Source: Elusimicrobia bacterium RIFCSPLOWO2_02_FULL_39_32 (GTDB taxonomy: Bacteria; Elusimicrobiota; Elusimicrobia; 2-02-FULL-39-32). From it: a stretch of 35,001 nt of DNA. The stretch spans positions 1 to 35,001 of the forward strand of contig MGUU01000001.1 in NCBI GenBank assembly GCA_001800135.1, given 5' to 3'. Made by a program: the position numbers and the translations under genes. How positions within the stretch are numbered: position 1 is the stretch's first letter; every line of letters starts with the position of its first letter. Below the pieces are notes generated by a model. That model did not search any database. It saw only the letters and a program-made list of their open reading frames with translations, and was not told where the DNA came from. Shown here piece by piece: positions 9,188 to 18,233 of the stretch.

Positions 9188-9821
9188 GCTTCCAGTTGCC
9201 AAAGAGGGTTTTCCCTTTATCCTTGGTTTTTGTATTGCTGGTTTCATCTTTGTTTTAATTCCATTCGTTTTTTTTCGCTTCCTTAGTTTATCTTCTTTTT
9301 TACTCGCCACATTTTGCATCTACTTTTTTAGAGATCCGGAAAGGGAAGTTCCGCAAGATTCAACCATACTTTTATCTCCGGGAGACGGAAAGGTGCTGGA
9401 AGTTTCTGAGGAGAGTTCCCCTTACTTTGAAGGAAAAGCAAAAGTAATAAAAATATTTCTTTCCATTTTTGACGTGCACATTCAGCGCGCTCCCATGGCA
9501 GGAAAAATTTTAAGGATTGATTATCAGAAAGGAAAATTTTTAGACGCGAGAAACCCAAGAGCAGCTTATGAAAATGAAAACAATGTTATTGTAATTCAAA
9601 CTAAAAAAAGTAAAATGGTAGTTAAACAAATAGCAGGTCTTATTGCCCGCAGGATCGCCTGCTGGGTTCAAATGGGTGAAGAAATTGAGGCTGGGCAAAA
9701 ACTTGGGCTGATTCGGTTTGGATCCCAAGTGAATTTAATTTTACCCATGGATGTGGAAGTTTGTGTTTCCCCGGGAGAACGCTTAATCGGGGGAGTGAGT
9801 GTTGTAGCGCTGCATAAATGA
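9168..9821 (+). CDS. psd: Phosphatidylserine decarboxylase proenzyme, short type
   Basis: This enzyme makes phosphatidylethanolamine from phosphatidylserine at the inner membrane. The protein has an N-terminal hydrophobic stretch at about residues 14-52, the family segment FFRDPERE (53-60), SPGDGKV (70-76) and FDVHIQRAP (101-109). The RFGSQV motif has Gly185-Ser186, where the proenzyme should cut itself and turn the serine into the pyruvoyl cofactor. At 217 residues it matches the short Psd form. It starts inside the end of rplO, so it is probably translated with the ribosomal operon, and pssA, which makes its substrate, comes next. Confidence 0.95.
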   Translation: MPKRASKLPVAKEGFPFILGFCIAGFIFVLIPFVFFRFLSLSSFLLATFCIYFFRDPEREVPQDSTILLSPGDGKVLEVSEESSPYFEGKAKVIKIFLSIFDVHIQRAPMAGKILRIDYQKGKFLDARNPRAAYENENNVIVIQTKKSKMVVKQIAGLIARRIACWVQMGEEIEAGQKLGLIRFGSQVNLILPMDVEVCVSPGERLIGGVSVVALHK

Positions 9822-9852
9822 ATGATAGAATAGTAAAAATTTTAATAAAACC

Positions 9853-10662
9853 ATGAAACCAGGAATTTATCTTTTGCCCAGCGTGCTGACCGCAGCCAAT
9901 ATGGCGCTTGGCTTTTATTCCATTACCGCTTCCATAAAAGAGAATTGGTATGAAGCTGCCTGGTGCACATTAGCCGCAATTTTTATAGATATTTTTGACG
10001 GGCGGGTAGCGCGTTGGACTAAAACAACCTCTAAATTTGGCGTTGAGTTCGATTCTTTTTCAGACTGGGTTTCTTTTGGAATAGCTCCTGCAGTGATGAT
10101 GTACATGCTGGTTTTAAAAGATCATGGCAGAATTGGTTTTGCCATTGCCTTGCTTTATGTGATTTGCGGAGCTTTGCGTTTGGCTCGATTTAACATTAAA
10201 TCCTTATTTGATAAAGATCAAACGCCTTATTTTATAGGGCTGCCAATCCCTGCTGCAGGGGGGATTTTAGCCTCTTTTGTAGTGCTTTATGACATATGGG
10301 CGGAAGGCAAAAAAGCAAGAACCATTAAACTTGTGATGAGCCAAGTCCCGGCTTTTTTTCATCTTTTGCCAGCCATTGTTTTCGTTTTAAGCATCTTGAT
10401 GATTTCTGAATTAAGATACTCTTCTTTTAAAAAAAGCAATATGATGAAGGTGCGCACTCTGCGCACTTTTTTAATCACACTTTTGGTCTGTTTAATGATT
10501 TATATTTATCCTCAAAACACAATTTTTATTTTATTTGTGAGTTATATCTGTTCTGGGGTGATTGAATATTTTTGGAGAATCTCTCTTAAAAGACAACCCA
10601 AAAGGGATTTAGAAATTGAGGTCCCTGATGGCAAATCTTGGGAGATCAAAAGAAAAGCTTAA
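9853..10662 (+). CDS. pssA: CDP-diacylglycerol-serine O-phosphatidyltransferase
   Basis: This membrane enzyme joins CDP-diacylglycerol and serine to give phosphatidylserine, the substrate of the psd product upstream. The CDP-alcohol phosphatidyltransferase motif DGxxARx8Gx3Dx3D is complete at residues 49-71 (DGRVARW ... GVEFDSFSD). About seven or eight hydrophobic segments fill the rest of its 269 residues, which is a normal length. It begins 31 bases after psd and is followed 18 bases later by leuA. Confidence 0.94.
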   Translation: MKPGIYLLPSVLTAANMALGFYSITASIKENWYEAAWCTLAAIFIDIFDGRVARWTKTTSKFGVEFDSFSDWVSFGIAPAVMMYMLVLKDHGRIGFAIALLYVICGALRLARFNIKSLFDKDQTPYFIGLPIPAAGGILASFVVLYDIWAEGKKARTIKLVMSQVPAFFHLLPAIVFVLSILMISELRYSSFKKSNMMKVRTLRTFLITLLVCLMIYIYPQNTIFILFVSYICSGVIEYFWRISLKRQPKRDLEIEVPDGKSWEIKRKA

Positions 10663-10680
10663 AGTTTGTAACTAAAACTA

Positions 10681-12246
10681 ATGAAAGAAAAAATATTTAT
10701 TTTTGACACCACGTTACGAGATGGAGAACAATCTCCTGGCTGCAGCATGGATGCAAAAGAGAAACTTGAGATTGCTCATCAGCTGGCTCGCTTAGGGGTG
10801 GACATTATTGAGGCTGGTTTTCCAATCTCTTCTCCGGGTGATTTTGAAGCTGTAAAGAAAATAGCGGAAACTGTGGGCAGAGAAAAAAAAGGAACAGAGT
10901 TTCCTCAAATTTGCGGCCTATCCAGAGCGATTAAAAATGATATTGATGTTTGTTGGAATGCGGTCAAGGGAGCTAAGAACGGAAGGATTCATACTTTCCT
11001 TGCCACCTCAGACATTCATATGAAATATAAATTAAAAATGACAAGGACCCAAGTTTTAGAGCGGGCATATGAGATGGTAAAACATGCGCGCAAATATACG
11101 GATAACGTTGAATTTTCTCCGGAAGATGCGGTGCGGTCTGATTTAGATTTTTTAGTGCAGGTGGTTACTGCGGTAATAGACGCGGGAGCCACCACTGTCA
11201 ATATTCCAGACACTGTGGGTTATGCCATCCCACTAGAATTCGGCGAGCTCATTAAGAATCTTTTTGAAAGAGTTCCTAATATTAAAAAAACAGTTTTGTC
11301 TGTTCATTGCCACAATGATTTGGGTTTAAGCGTTTCTAATTCTTTGTCCGCAGTCTTGAATGGCGCTCGGCAAATTGAATGCACCATCAATGGTTTGGGA
11401 GAACGGGCCGGGAACGCTTCTTTAGAAGAAATTGTCATGATTTTAAAGACAAGATCAAATATTTTTAATGTGGAAACAAATATCAATACCAGCGAGATAC
11501 ATCGTACCAGCCGTTTGGTGAGTCAGGTGACGGGAATGGTGGTGCAGCCCAACAAAGCAGTGGTGGGGGCTAATGCTTTTGCTCATTCTTCAGGCATTCA
11601 TCAGGATGGAATGATTAAACATCGAGACACCTATGAGATTATGAATCCAGAAGATGTGGGCATAGAAGAAAGCACGCTTTTATTAACTGCGCGTTCTGGA
11701 AGAAATGGATTGAATAACCGTTTAAAACATTTGGGTTTTGAACTTTCTAGCAAAGAGATGGACCTTTTATTTGAAAAATTTAAAATTTTGGCTGACAAGA
11801 AAAAGTATGTTTTTGACGATGATTTAATTGCGCTTCTTACTGAAGGTAAAGCTGAAACCCGGGAATCTTATGTTTTGGAATATTTAAATACTTCTTCTGG
11901 CACAGGAACTATTCCCACGGCCACAGTGCGTTTAAGGATGGGGGATAAAATTTTTCAAGAAGCTGCGTGCGGGGATGGACCTGTGGACGCGTCTTATAAA
12001 GCGATTGATAAAATTACAGGCAAGAGCGTAAAATTGGAAGATTACTCTTTAAGGGCGATCTCTAGCGGCAAAGATGCTTTAGGAGAAGTCACAGTTCGCT
12101 TAGACCAAGCCGGGCAGAAAATGATTGGCCGCGGCACTTCCACAGATATTATTGAAGCCAGCGCAAAAGCCTATTTGTCCGCGGTGAATCGCCTGCTTTC
12201 TTCCAAAAAAACAACTTTCCAAAAAAAGAGTCAAGAACAATTGTAA
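10681..12246 (+). CDS. leuA: 2-isopropylmalate synthase
   Basis: LeuA condenses acetyl-CoA with 2-oxoisovalerate in the first committed step of leucine synthesis. The catalytic TIM barrel shows [12 protein letters not shown] at residues 9-20, the metal-binding HCHNDLG at 209-215 and GERAGN at 240-245. The C-terminal part (about 385-505) looks like the LeuA leucine-binding regulatory domain. At 521 residues it has normal LeuA length, and SSGIHQDG at about 309-316 fits LeuA. Homocitrate or citramalate synthase are less likely alternatives. No other leucine gene is present; it is tied to the lipid genes by a short gap. Confidence 0.93.
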   Translation: MKEKIFIFDTTLRDGEQSPGCSMDAKEKLEIAHQLARLGVDIIEAGFPISSPGDFEAVKKIAETVGREKKGTEFPQICGLSRAIKNDIDVCWNAVKGAKNGRIHTFLATSDIHMKYKLKMTRTQVLERAYEMVKHARKYTDNVEFSPEDAVRSDLDFLVQVVTAVIDAGATTVNIPDTVGYAIPLEFGELIKNLFERVPNIKKTVLSVHCHNDLGLSVSNSLSAVLNGARQIECTINGLGERAGNASLEEIVMILKTRSNIFNVETNINTSEIHRTSRLVSQVTGMVVQPNKAVVGANAFAHSSGIHQDGMIKHRDTYEIMNPEDVGIEESTLLLTARSGRNGLNNRLKHLGFELSSKEMDLLFEKFKILADKKKYVFDDDLIALLTEGKAETRESYVLEYLNTSSGTGTIPTATVRLRMGDKIFQEAACGDGPVDASYKAIDKITGKSVKLEDYSLRAISSGKDALGEVTVRLDQAGQKMIGRGTSTDIIEASAKAYLSAVNRLLSSKKTTFQKKSQEQL

Positions 12247-12251
12247 ATTTT

Positions 12252-13481
12252 ATGAACCTTAAACAAAACGGGTTTAAATTTTTCTTTTTTTTAATCCCTT
12301 TTTTTTTGTTTCAGAATTTTCTTTTTGCTTTAGAAGTTGCGCCTCTTATTAATTTACGGCTGCTTGGAGGCCAATATGTTTTTGAAAGCCAGGAATCTAA
12401 TGTCTCTGGAAATATTCATGCGCTCCTATCCCCGGCAATCTCTTTTAATAAACAGTGGTCTTTGATTCCCTCTATTTCAAGCAGTTGGAGAGGCATAAAA
12501 TCTGTGCAGGAATTAGTTGGCGGTGGAACGCTTTTTCAGCAAACCCAAGACCATGCAGCCAATTTAAAAGGAATTTTTCGTTACAATAAAGAATGGCAAT
12601 TTAAAGCAGGCGGAGGATATAGAATTCAGCTGCTAAAAGAAACTAAAGATGAGGATTGGGGTGACGGGCTTTTTGATTTTCGCAAAGCATCTGCCAATTT
12701 AGAGGCGGAGAATCAAGGTTTAGAGAGTTTCACCTATCGTTTAGGGTATGATTTTTATTCCATTGATTTTAATAATTTTTCTTCTTTAGAATCTCAAAAA
12801 AGAGAATTGGGCAGAGAAAATGTTGCGGCTAAAACCTTAAATACCAATAATCACGCTGGTTTTATTACTCTGAACGCTCCTTTTACTTTTATAAATGAGA
12901 AAGAAGGAAAAGCGGAAGTTTCTTATTATTTTACAGCTCGTAATTTTACAGATCAAAAGATTGTGCGCTTAAGCGGGGAGTTGTCCGGGGATTTAAGAAA
13001 AGATCAGAGCCACATGCTGAGAGCTGAAGTTTTTTTCCCACTTTTCGCTTTAGAGCGAGTAAAAGTCCTGATGGAGGTTAAAGGCGCTTACAGTTTTCTT
13101 GATTCTAATCAGAATAACTATGACGCTAAAAAGACTCAATTTAATTCAAATTATTATTCTTACAGGGATATTTCGAATTCAACAAATTTTAATTTTCTTG
13201 TGGGAAGTCTTCCTTACATTTTTAGCTCTGGTTTTAGTTATGTAAGAAGAAATTATTCAGACAGGCCGGTTCAGGATTTAAATGGGAATTATGGTTCTGG
13301 AACAGTTCATCTAAATGAATATTACGCGAATTTTTCTTTTACAATGCCGCTTAACAAATTTTTTAAATTTCAGCTGCTTTCAAATTTTGGCTGGTCTAGA
13401 TCTAACATGAAATATGAAAAGACCTATCGCTATAATTACCATACTTTTACTTATCTTGCAGGCATCCTTTACGAATATTGA
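12252..13481 (+). CDS. Probable outer-membrane beta-barrel protein, unknown role
   Basis: I do not recognise a named family. The 409-residue protein starts with a strongly hydrophobic signal peptide (residues about 8-26, Phe/Leu-rich, probable cleavage after FLFA). The mature part has no long hydrophobic helices. Instead it has many short alternating stretches rich in Tyr, Phe, Asn and Ser, with Asn-rich loops, and it ends in YLAGILYEY with a terminal aromatic residue, as barrel proteins recognised by BamA often do. It starts five bases after leuA, so it may be co-transcribed. Confidence 0.7.
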   Translation: MNLKQNGFKFFFFLIPFFLFQNFLFALEVAPLINLRLLGGQYVFESQESNVSGNIHALLSPAISFNKQWSLIPSISSSWRGIKSVQELVGGGTLFQQTQDHAANLKGIFRYNKEWQFKAGGGYRIQLLKETKDEDWGDGLFDFRKASANLEAENQGLESFTYRLGYDFYSIDFNNFSSLESQKRELGRENVAAKTLNTNNHAGFITLNAPFTFINEKEGKAEVSYYFTARNFTDQKIVRLSGELSGDLRKDQSHMLRAEVFFPLFALERVKVLMEVKGAYSFLDSNQNNYDAKKTQFNSNYYSYRDISNSTNFNFLVGSLPYIFSSGFSYVRRNYSDRPVQDLNGNYGSGTVHLNEYYANFSFTMPLNKFFKFQLLSNFGWSRSNMKYEKTYRYNYHTFTYLAGILYEY

Positions 13482-13492
13482 ACCCGAATATT

Positions 13493-13534
13493 ATTAGAAA
13501 ATGAGAATCGGTAAAAAATTAGTCATTTTCTAAT
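13493..13534. repeat. 12-bp perfect inverted repeat between two genes
   Basis: ATTAGAAAATGA at 13493-13504 is the exact inverse of TCATTTTCTAAT at 13523-13534, with 18 bases between. It lies 11 bases after the barrel gene stop and 30 bases before the kinase start. No T-run follows, so it is not a classic terminator; an operator or an AT-rich transcript end are both possible. Confidence 0.5.
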
Positions 13535-13564
13535 GGAACGTACAGATCATATCAATCTAATTTC

Positions 13565-15136
13565 GTGAATTTAACAGACATTGAAAATCTTCTTAAAGCC
13601 AACAGGATACTCTCCTCTACCTTAGAAATTGACAAACTCCTAAAAGTGGTTTTGGAACTGGCCGCGGAAGTGGTGCGCGCTGAGACCGGCTCTCTTCTTA
13701 TTTTGGATGAAAAGACCAATGAATTAGTTTTTGACGTTGCTTTAGGCGATGCGGGCCAAACCTTAAAAACTATTCGTTTGAAATTAGGCGAAGGAATCGC
13801 CGGTTGGGTGGCAAAAGAAAATAAGCCTTTGATTGTGAATGATCCTGCCAATGACCCTCGCTGGACTAGGCGAGCTGACGATAAAACAAAATTTATTACT
13901 CGAAGCATTCTTTGCGTGCCCATGGTGCATCAGGGAAAACTTTTAGGAGTGGTTCAGGCCATCAATCGTAAAGATTCTTCTGGCTTTTCAGAGGAAGATA
14001 GAATTGTTTTAGAGGCGTTCGCATCCCAGGCAGGAGTGGCTCTGCAAAACGCTAGGTTATTTTCTTCTTTGAAACAGGAAAAAGAAAAAGTGGAAACGAT
14101 ATTTTCTGAGATGTCAGAGGGAGCTTTGCTCACAGAGGATAAAGGAAATTTGCTTTTATGCAACCCGTCTGGCTCTAGGTTGTTGGCGATTAACGAGGAA
14201 GAAGAAAAAAATAATATTTGGGAAATTTTTAAAAATTTTTCCATTGCCCCTCCTTTGACTCAATTTATCAAAAGTGAGTCTAGCCTTATTACTTTTGAAG
14301 CGGCCAGAAAAGGAGGAAAGAGTCTGATCCTTTCTGGTTTAATGAAAAAAATTATTTCAGAAAAAAAAGAATTAATTGGTTATTTAACGATTCTTAGGGA
14401 CGTCACTTTAGAAAAGAAAGAAGAAAAACTAAAAAGGGATTTTCTTTCTTTAATGTCACACAAGCTAAAAACTCCCTTAGTGGCGATCACAGGATATACC
14501 CCCATGCTTTTAGAAGATGAGGAGCTTCCTAAACTTCAACCATACTTTAAGAAAGCGATTGAAGCGATTCATAATCAAGGGGTTCATTTAAAGCAGCTCG
14601 TGGAAAAACTGATTTTATTTTCTTTGATTGAGGCAGAAGAATTAAAATTAAATAAAAGGCAAAGCGAAGTAAAAAAGATCATCCTAGAAGTTATGAATGG
14701 AATGAAAACAGTTCTGGAGGAGAAGAAAATTAATCTGGTTTTGGATGAATCTTTAGATAAAATTCCAACCCTGTCGCTGGATCAGGAAAAGTTTAAAGAA
14801 GTGATTAAATGTCTGATGGAGAATGCGATTAAATTTAACCCAAAAAATGAAAAGAACATCACACTTTCTGGAACGTTCAATGGTTTGGAGATTTGTCTTT
14901 CTATTAGAGACAATGGTACTGGAATCCCCAGTGAAGAGTTTGATAAAATTTTTCAAAAGTTTTATCAGATTGAAGAATCTTTTACCGGACAAGTGGAAGG
15001 AGCAGGCTTAGGCTTAAGTTTAGTCAAGCGTTTGGTGGAGGTGCATGGAGGGCGGGTGGAGGTAGAATCTAAGATGGGGGAGGGAAGCGCTTTTATCATA
15101 CATTTACCCCTGCCTGATTCTAAAAATTTAAAATGA
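13565..15136 (+). CDS. GAF-domain sensor histidine kinase
   Basis: This is a soluble signalling kinase of 523 residues. Residues about 15-165 form a GAF domain (LLILDEKTNELVFDVALG ... GEGIAGWVA ... LCVPMVHQGKLLGVVQAIN). Residues about 175-285 look like a PAS-type sensor with TILRDVT at its end. The phosphoacceptor is His299 in FLSLMSHKLKTPL. The ATPase part has the N box ENAIKF at 419-424, G1 DNGTG at 449-453, the F-box FDKIFQKFY at 459-467 and G2 GAGLGL at 479-484. There is no signal peptide or membrane helix, so the signal should be intracellular. The start is GTG. No response regulator is present in the window. The stop overlaps the tldD-like gene as ATGA. Confidence 0.93.
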   Translation: MNLTDIENLLKANRILSSTLEIDKLLKVVLELAAEVVRAETGSLLILDEKTNELVFDVALGDAGQTLKTIRLKLGEGIAGWVAKENKPLIVNDPANDPRWTRRADDKTKFITRSILCVPMVHQGKLLGVVQAINRKDSSGFSEEDRIVLEAFASQAGVALQNARLFSSLKQEKEKVETIFSEMSEGALLTEDKGNLLLCNPSGSRLLAINEEEEKNNIWEIFKNFSIAPPLTQFIKSESSLITFEAARKGGKSLILSGLMKKIISEKKELIGYLTILRDVTLEKKEEKLKRDFLSLMSHKLKTPLVAITGYTPMLLEDEELPKLQPYFKKAIEAIHNQGVHLKQLVEKLILFSLIEAEELKLNKRQSEVKKIILEVMNGMKTVLEEKKINLVLDESLDKIPTLSLDQEKFKEVIKCLMENAIKFNPKNEKNITLSGTFNGLEICLSIRDNGTGIPSEEFDKIFQKFYQIEESFTGQVEGAGLGLSLVKRLVEVHGGRVEVESKMGEGSAFIIHLPLPDSKNLK

Positions 15137-16506
15137 TGGATTGGAAAATTTTAGAACCTGTATTAGTTTTTGGAGACTATAGTGAAGTTTATGCGGAAGA
15201 GTCTTACGGCCAGGTCATTAGTTTTGAAGATGGAAAAACTGATGAGATTGAGAGCGGGCAATCCAATGGTCTTGGTTTAAGATATGTGGAAGGGGAAGAA
15301 ACCCGTTTTGGTCATGTGGATGGCTGTGATCAGGAGCCGATCTTTAGATTAAAGCAAGAATTGTCACAAGGTTTAAAGACCATTCAACAGATAAAGTTAC
15401 CTTCTCAACTAATCCCTTTGCGCCACAAAATTTTAAAAAATCCCCTTGAAATTTCTTTGGATAAAAAAATAGAAATTCTTCAAAGAGCAGACCATGCTGC
15501 CCATTTAGTTAAGGGGAATGAAAACATTCGTCAGGTCTCTTTAACCTTGGGAGAGCGCGTTAAAAAAATATTCTTTTTTTCGCAAGAAGGGGGTTTCCTC
15601 TCTTCTTTCTCTGAAGAAAGAGTTTATACAGTATTTGCAGTCACGGTAGTGGCATCAAAAGATCATACTTTGCAGACAGCTACAGAGGTGATAGGAGCTC
15701 TTTCTGGATTTGAAATTTTTGACAGGACGGACCCATCGGAAGTTGCAGTGAGAGCTGCGGAACGAGCCATACAAAAACTACTGGCGCCGTCTGCTCCAAC
15801 AGCTGAGATGCCGGTGATCTTAGAAGCCCAAGCCGGCGGCACCATGATCCATGAAGCGATTGGCCATTCTTTGGAAGCGGATGGAATTCAAAAAGGGATT
15901 TCTCCTGTTTATGCTGGAAAAATCGGCGCTCAGGTTGCGAATGAAAAGATTACAGTTTATGACGATCCAACCCTGAGCTCTTTCCGGGGTTCATTCTTAT
16001 ATGATGATGAAGGGACAAAATCTGAAAAAACCATTTTAGTGGAAAAAGGAATTCTAAAAAATTATCTTTATGACCGTTTTTCCGCCAGAAAAGAAAAGAT
16101 TAAGTCCAATGGACATGGCAGAAGAGAATCTTACGCGCATAAACCAATTCCAAGAATGTCTAATACTTTTATTGGTTCTGGACCAGATGATCCTAAACTT
16201 ATTTTAGCTTCAGTTCAAAATGGGCTTTTAGTGCGCCGCATGGGCGGCGGTCAGGTGAACCCTGTAACAGGAGATTTTGTTTTTGAGGTAGAGGAAGGTT
16301 ATTTATTGGAGAATGGCAAAATAAAGAGTCTGGTTAGAGGCGCATCTCTCTTAGGTAATGGTCCTGAAGTGCTAAAGACCATTGATTTGGTAGGGAATGA
16401 TATGGGGTTTGGTGTGGGAACTTGCGGGAAAGATGGGCAAGGCGTGCCGGTTTCTGACGGCCAGCCCACCATAAGAATTCCAAAACTTCTAATTGGGGGA
16501 CAGTAA
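15133..16506 (+). CDS. tldD: TldD-type metalloprotease (PmbA/TldD family)
   Basis: The 457-residue product matches TldD. The zinc-site helix HEAIGHSLEADG has His240, Glu241 and His245 in the HExxxH pattern typical of TldD. The segment MGGGQVNPVTGDFVFEVEEGYL and the end GFGVGTCGKDGQGVPVSDGQPTIRI also fit; the Cys of GTCGK is a likely third metal ligand. In Escherichia coli, TldD works with TldE (PmbA) on unfolded peptides and on microcin B17 and CcdA antitoxin. No TldE-type partner is visible here. The start overlaps the kinase stop by four bases, so the two are likely co-translated. Confidence 0.9.
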   Translation: MMDWKILEPVLVFGDYSEVYAEESYGQVISFEDGKTDEIESGQSNGLGLRYVEGEETRFGHVDGCDQEPIFRLKQELSQGLKTIQQIKLPSQLIPLRHKILKNPLEISLDKKIEILQRADHAAHLVKGNENIRQVSLTLGERVKKIFFFSQEGGFLSSFSEERVYTVFAVTVVASKDHTLQTATEVIGALSGFEIFDRTDPSEVAVRAAERAIQKLLAPSAPTAEMPVILEAQAGGTMIHEAIGHSLEADGIQKGISPVYAGKIGAQVANEKITVYDDPTLSSFRGSFLYDDEGTKSEKTILVEKGILKNYLYDRFSARKEKIKSNGHGRRESYAHKPIPRMSNTFIGSGPDDPKLILASVQNGLLVRRMGGGQVNPVTGDFVFEVEEGYLLENGKIKSLVRGASLLGNGPEVLKTIDLVGNDMGFGVGTCGKDGQGVPVSDGQPTIRIPKLLIGGQ

Positions 16507-16520
16507 AAATTGGGTTTAAA

Positions 16521-17543
16521 ATGAGCAATTCACTGCTCACCTTAAATGATGATATGATGAAGAATTTCTATAAAGGTAAAAAGGTACTTATCACTGGCGG
16601 CTTAGGATTTCTGGGAAGTAATTTGGCTCATCAGTTGGTAAAATTTGGCGCGAAGGTTACTCTCCTAGATTGTCTTTTAAAATCTCATGGCGGCAATCCT
16701 TTTAATATCCATGGAATTAAGAAGGAAGTTGAATGGGTTAAAGGGGATATACGTAATTTTTCTCTTGTTCAGAAACTGATTAAAGGAAAAGAGTTACTTT
16801 TTAACATTGCAGCCCAAACCAGCCATACAGACAGCATTGTCCATCCTTTTTTAGATGTGGAGATCAATACAAAAGGGCAAATTAATATTTTAGAGTCCGC
16901 AAAAGCCCATAATCCTTTTTTAAAAATTGTTTATTGTTCCACCCGCGCGGTTTATGGCGTTTCTAAAAAAAAAGTTTTGGATGAAGAAATTTTGCCAAAT
17001 CCCATGGATATCTATTCTGCGGATAAACTTGCGGGAGAAAATTATCATCGTATTTACGCAAAAGTTTTTGGATTAGATACTATCATTTTAAGATGCGCCA
17101 ATGGCTATGGACCCAGGGCCCAAATGCTTCAGCCTTCTTTTGGGATTTTAAATTGGTTTATTCGTTTAGCGTTGGACAATCAGGAGATTAAAATTTTTGG
17201 AGATGGAAAACAGGTAAGGGATTATGTTTATGTTTCGGATATTGCGCAGGCGTTTTTAAACGCAGGTAAAGTTAAGCAAGGAGAAGGCAATATTTACAAT
17301 GTAGGGTGTGGAAAAGGAATCCCTTTGATTGAAATTGTAAAAAAGATTGTGCAAATTGCTGGATCTGGAAAAATTGTTTATGTGCCATGGCCAGAAACAA
17401 ATAAAAAAATTGATGTGGGGGATTTTACCGCAAATATTGATAAAATTAAAAAGGAAATTGGCTGGCGCGCAAGAGTTCCATTAGAAGAGGGGCTATCACA
17501 AACCATTCAGTTTTATAAAGAGAACAAAAAATATTATTGGTGA
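16521..17543 (+). CDS. NAD-dependent nucleotide-sugar epimerase/dehydratase
   Basis: This is an extended short-chain dehydrogenase of 340 residues. It has the NAD-binding GGLGFLG at residues 26-32 after a KKVLITG strand, an acidic end of strand 2 (LLD), the catalytic Tyr165-x3-Lys169 (YSADK) and Ser140/Thr141 in YCSTRAVYG. RCANGYGPRAQ and the C-terminal GDGKQVRDYVYVSDIA fit the sugar-nucleotide epimerase/4,6-dehydratase group. The exact sugar cannot be told. Starting at the internal ATG pair near 16554 would remove an 11-residue leader and give a more usual N-terminus, so the start is uncertain. Confidence 0.85.
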   Translation: MSNSLLTLNDDMMKNFYKGKKVLITGGLGFLGSNLAHQLVKFGAKVTLLDCLLKSHGGNPFNIHGIKKEVEWVKGDIRNFSLVQKLIKGKELLFNIAAQTSHTDSIVHPFLDVEINTKGQINILESAKAHNPFLKIVYCSTRAVYGVSKKKVLDEEILPNPMDIYSADKLAGENYHRIYAKVFGLDTIILRCANGYGPRAQMLQPSFGILNWFIRLALDNQEIKIFGDGKQVRDYVYVSDIAQAFLNAGKVKQGEGNIYNVGCGKGIPLIEIVKKIVQIAGSGKIVYVPWPETNKKIDVGDFTANIDKIKKEIGWRARVPLEEGLSQTIQFYKENKKYYW

Positions 17544-17544
17544 C

Positions 17545-17577
17545 TAAAAGTTTAAATAATTGGCAATGAAACTTTTA
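17545..17577 (+). terminator. Possible weak AT-rich terminator
   Basis: TAAAAGTTT at 17545-17553 pairs with AAACTTTTA at 17569-17577 over 15 bases of loop, directly after the epimerase stop, and is followed by TTTC. The stem has only one G-C pair, so this is weak evidence. Confidence 0.3.
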
Positions 17578-17639
17578 TTTCACCTTTCAATAAAGCGAAG
17601 TCTAGGGGGTTTTACTTAATCGGGGTAATAGGAGGTCAT

Positions 17640-18233
17640 ATGAAAGCTGTACTTTATAGTATAATCACAACTTTTTTATTTATGGGAACAGGATGTTATC
17701 AAACAGTTAATAAAGGAGAGAAACTTATGGTCATTTTTGAAACAACAATGGGGAATATTAGTTGCAGGCTTTTTGAAAAAGAAGCTCCGATCACAGTGAA
17801 AAATTTTATTGGCTTGGCAGAAGGTAATATTGAGTGGGCGGATCCAAAGACCGGGGAAAAAGTAAAAAAGAGATTTTATGATGGTTTAATTTTTCATCGG
17901 GTGATTCCGAATTTTATGATTCAAGGAGGCTGCCCTATTGGCAATGGCACTGGCGGGCCAGGATACCAATTCCAGGATGAGATTGTTCCAGCCATTACAT
18001 TTGATCGTCCCGGAAAACTTGCCATGGCTAATGCCGGACCTGGAACCAATGGATCACAATTTTTTATCACTCATATTCCTACTCCTTGGTTAAATGGGCA
18101 TCACACTATTTTTGGGGAAGTGGTGGAGGGGCAGGATGTGGTGGTGGCTATTGGCAATGTTCAAAAAGAGATGGGAGATAAGCCTTTAACCCCGGTGATT
18201 CTTAAAAAAGTAATAATTAGAAAAGAAAAATGA
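17640..18233 (+). CDS. Peptidyl-prolyl cis-trans isomerase, cyclophilin type, with possible lipoprotein leader
   Basis: The cyclophilin fold is clear: [38 protein letters not shown] and [14 protein letters not shown], with the catalytic Arg of FHRVIP. Such enzymes speed proline isomerisation during folding. The first start (17640) has AGGAGGT at 17630-17636 only three bases upstream. It adds a 29-residue leader with a hydrophobic stretch and a lipobox-like GTGC (Cys19), implying export. A second in-frame ATG at 17727, with AAAGGAGAG in front, gives the normal length and sequence of a cytoplasmic cyclophilin ([13 protein letters not shown]). Both starts may be used. The stop overlaps the next gene as ATGA. 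Confidence 0.92.
   Translation: MKAVLYSIITTFLFMGTGCYQTVNKGEKLMVIFETTMGNISCRLFEKEAPITVKNFIGLAEGNIEWADPKTGEKVKKRFYDGLIFHRVIPNFMIQGGCPIGNGTGGPGYQFQDEIVPAITFDRPGKLAMANAGPGTNGSQFFITHIPTPWLNGHHTIFGEVVEGQDVVVAIGNVQKEMGDKPLTPVILKKVIIRKEK
17712..17729 (+). promoter_or_regulatory. Internal ribosome binding site and second start codon of the cyclophilin gene
   Basis: AAAGGAGAG lies at 17712-17720, six bases before the in-frame ATG at 17727. It is as good as the site for the upstream start and would give a product without the leader peptide. Confidence 0.6.

Noticed and set aside
13478-13492. A 15-base match, TTGAACCCGAATATT, present in inverted form at 31288-31302
   Set aside because: One exact 15-base match between any two places in 35 kb on either strand is expected by chance.
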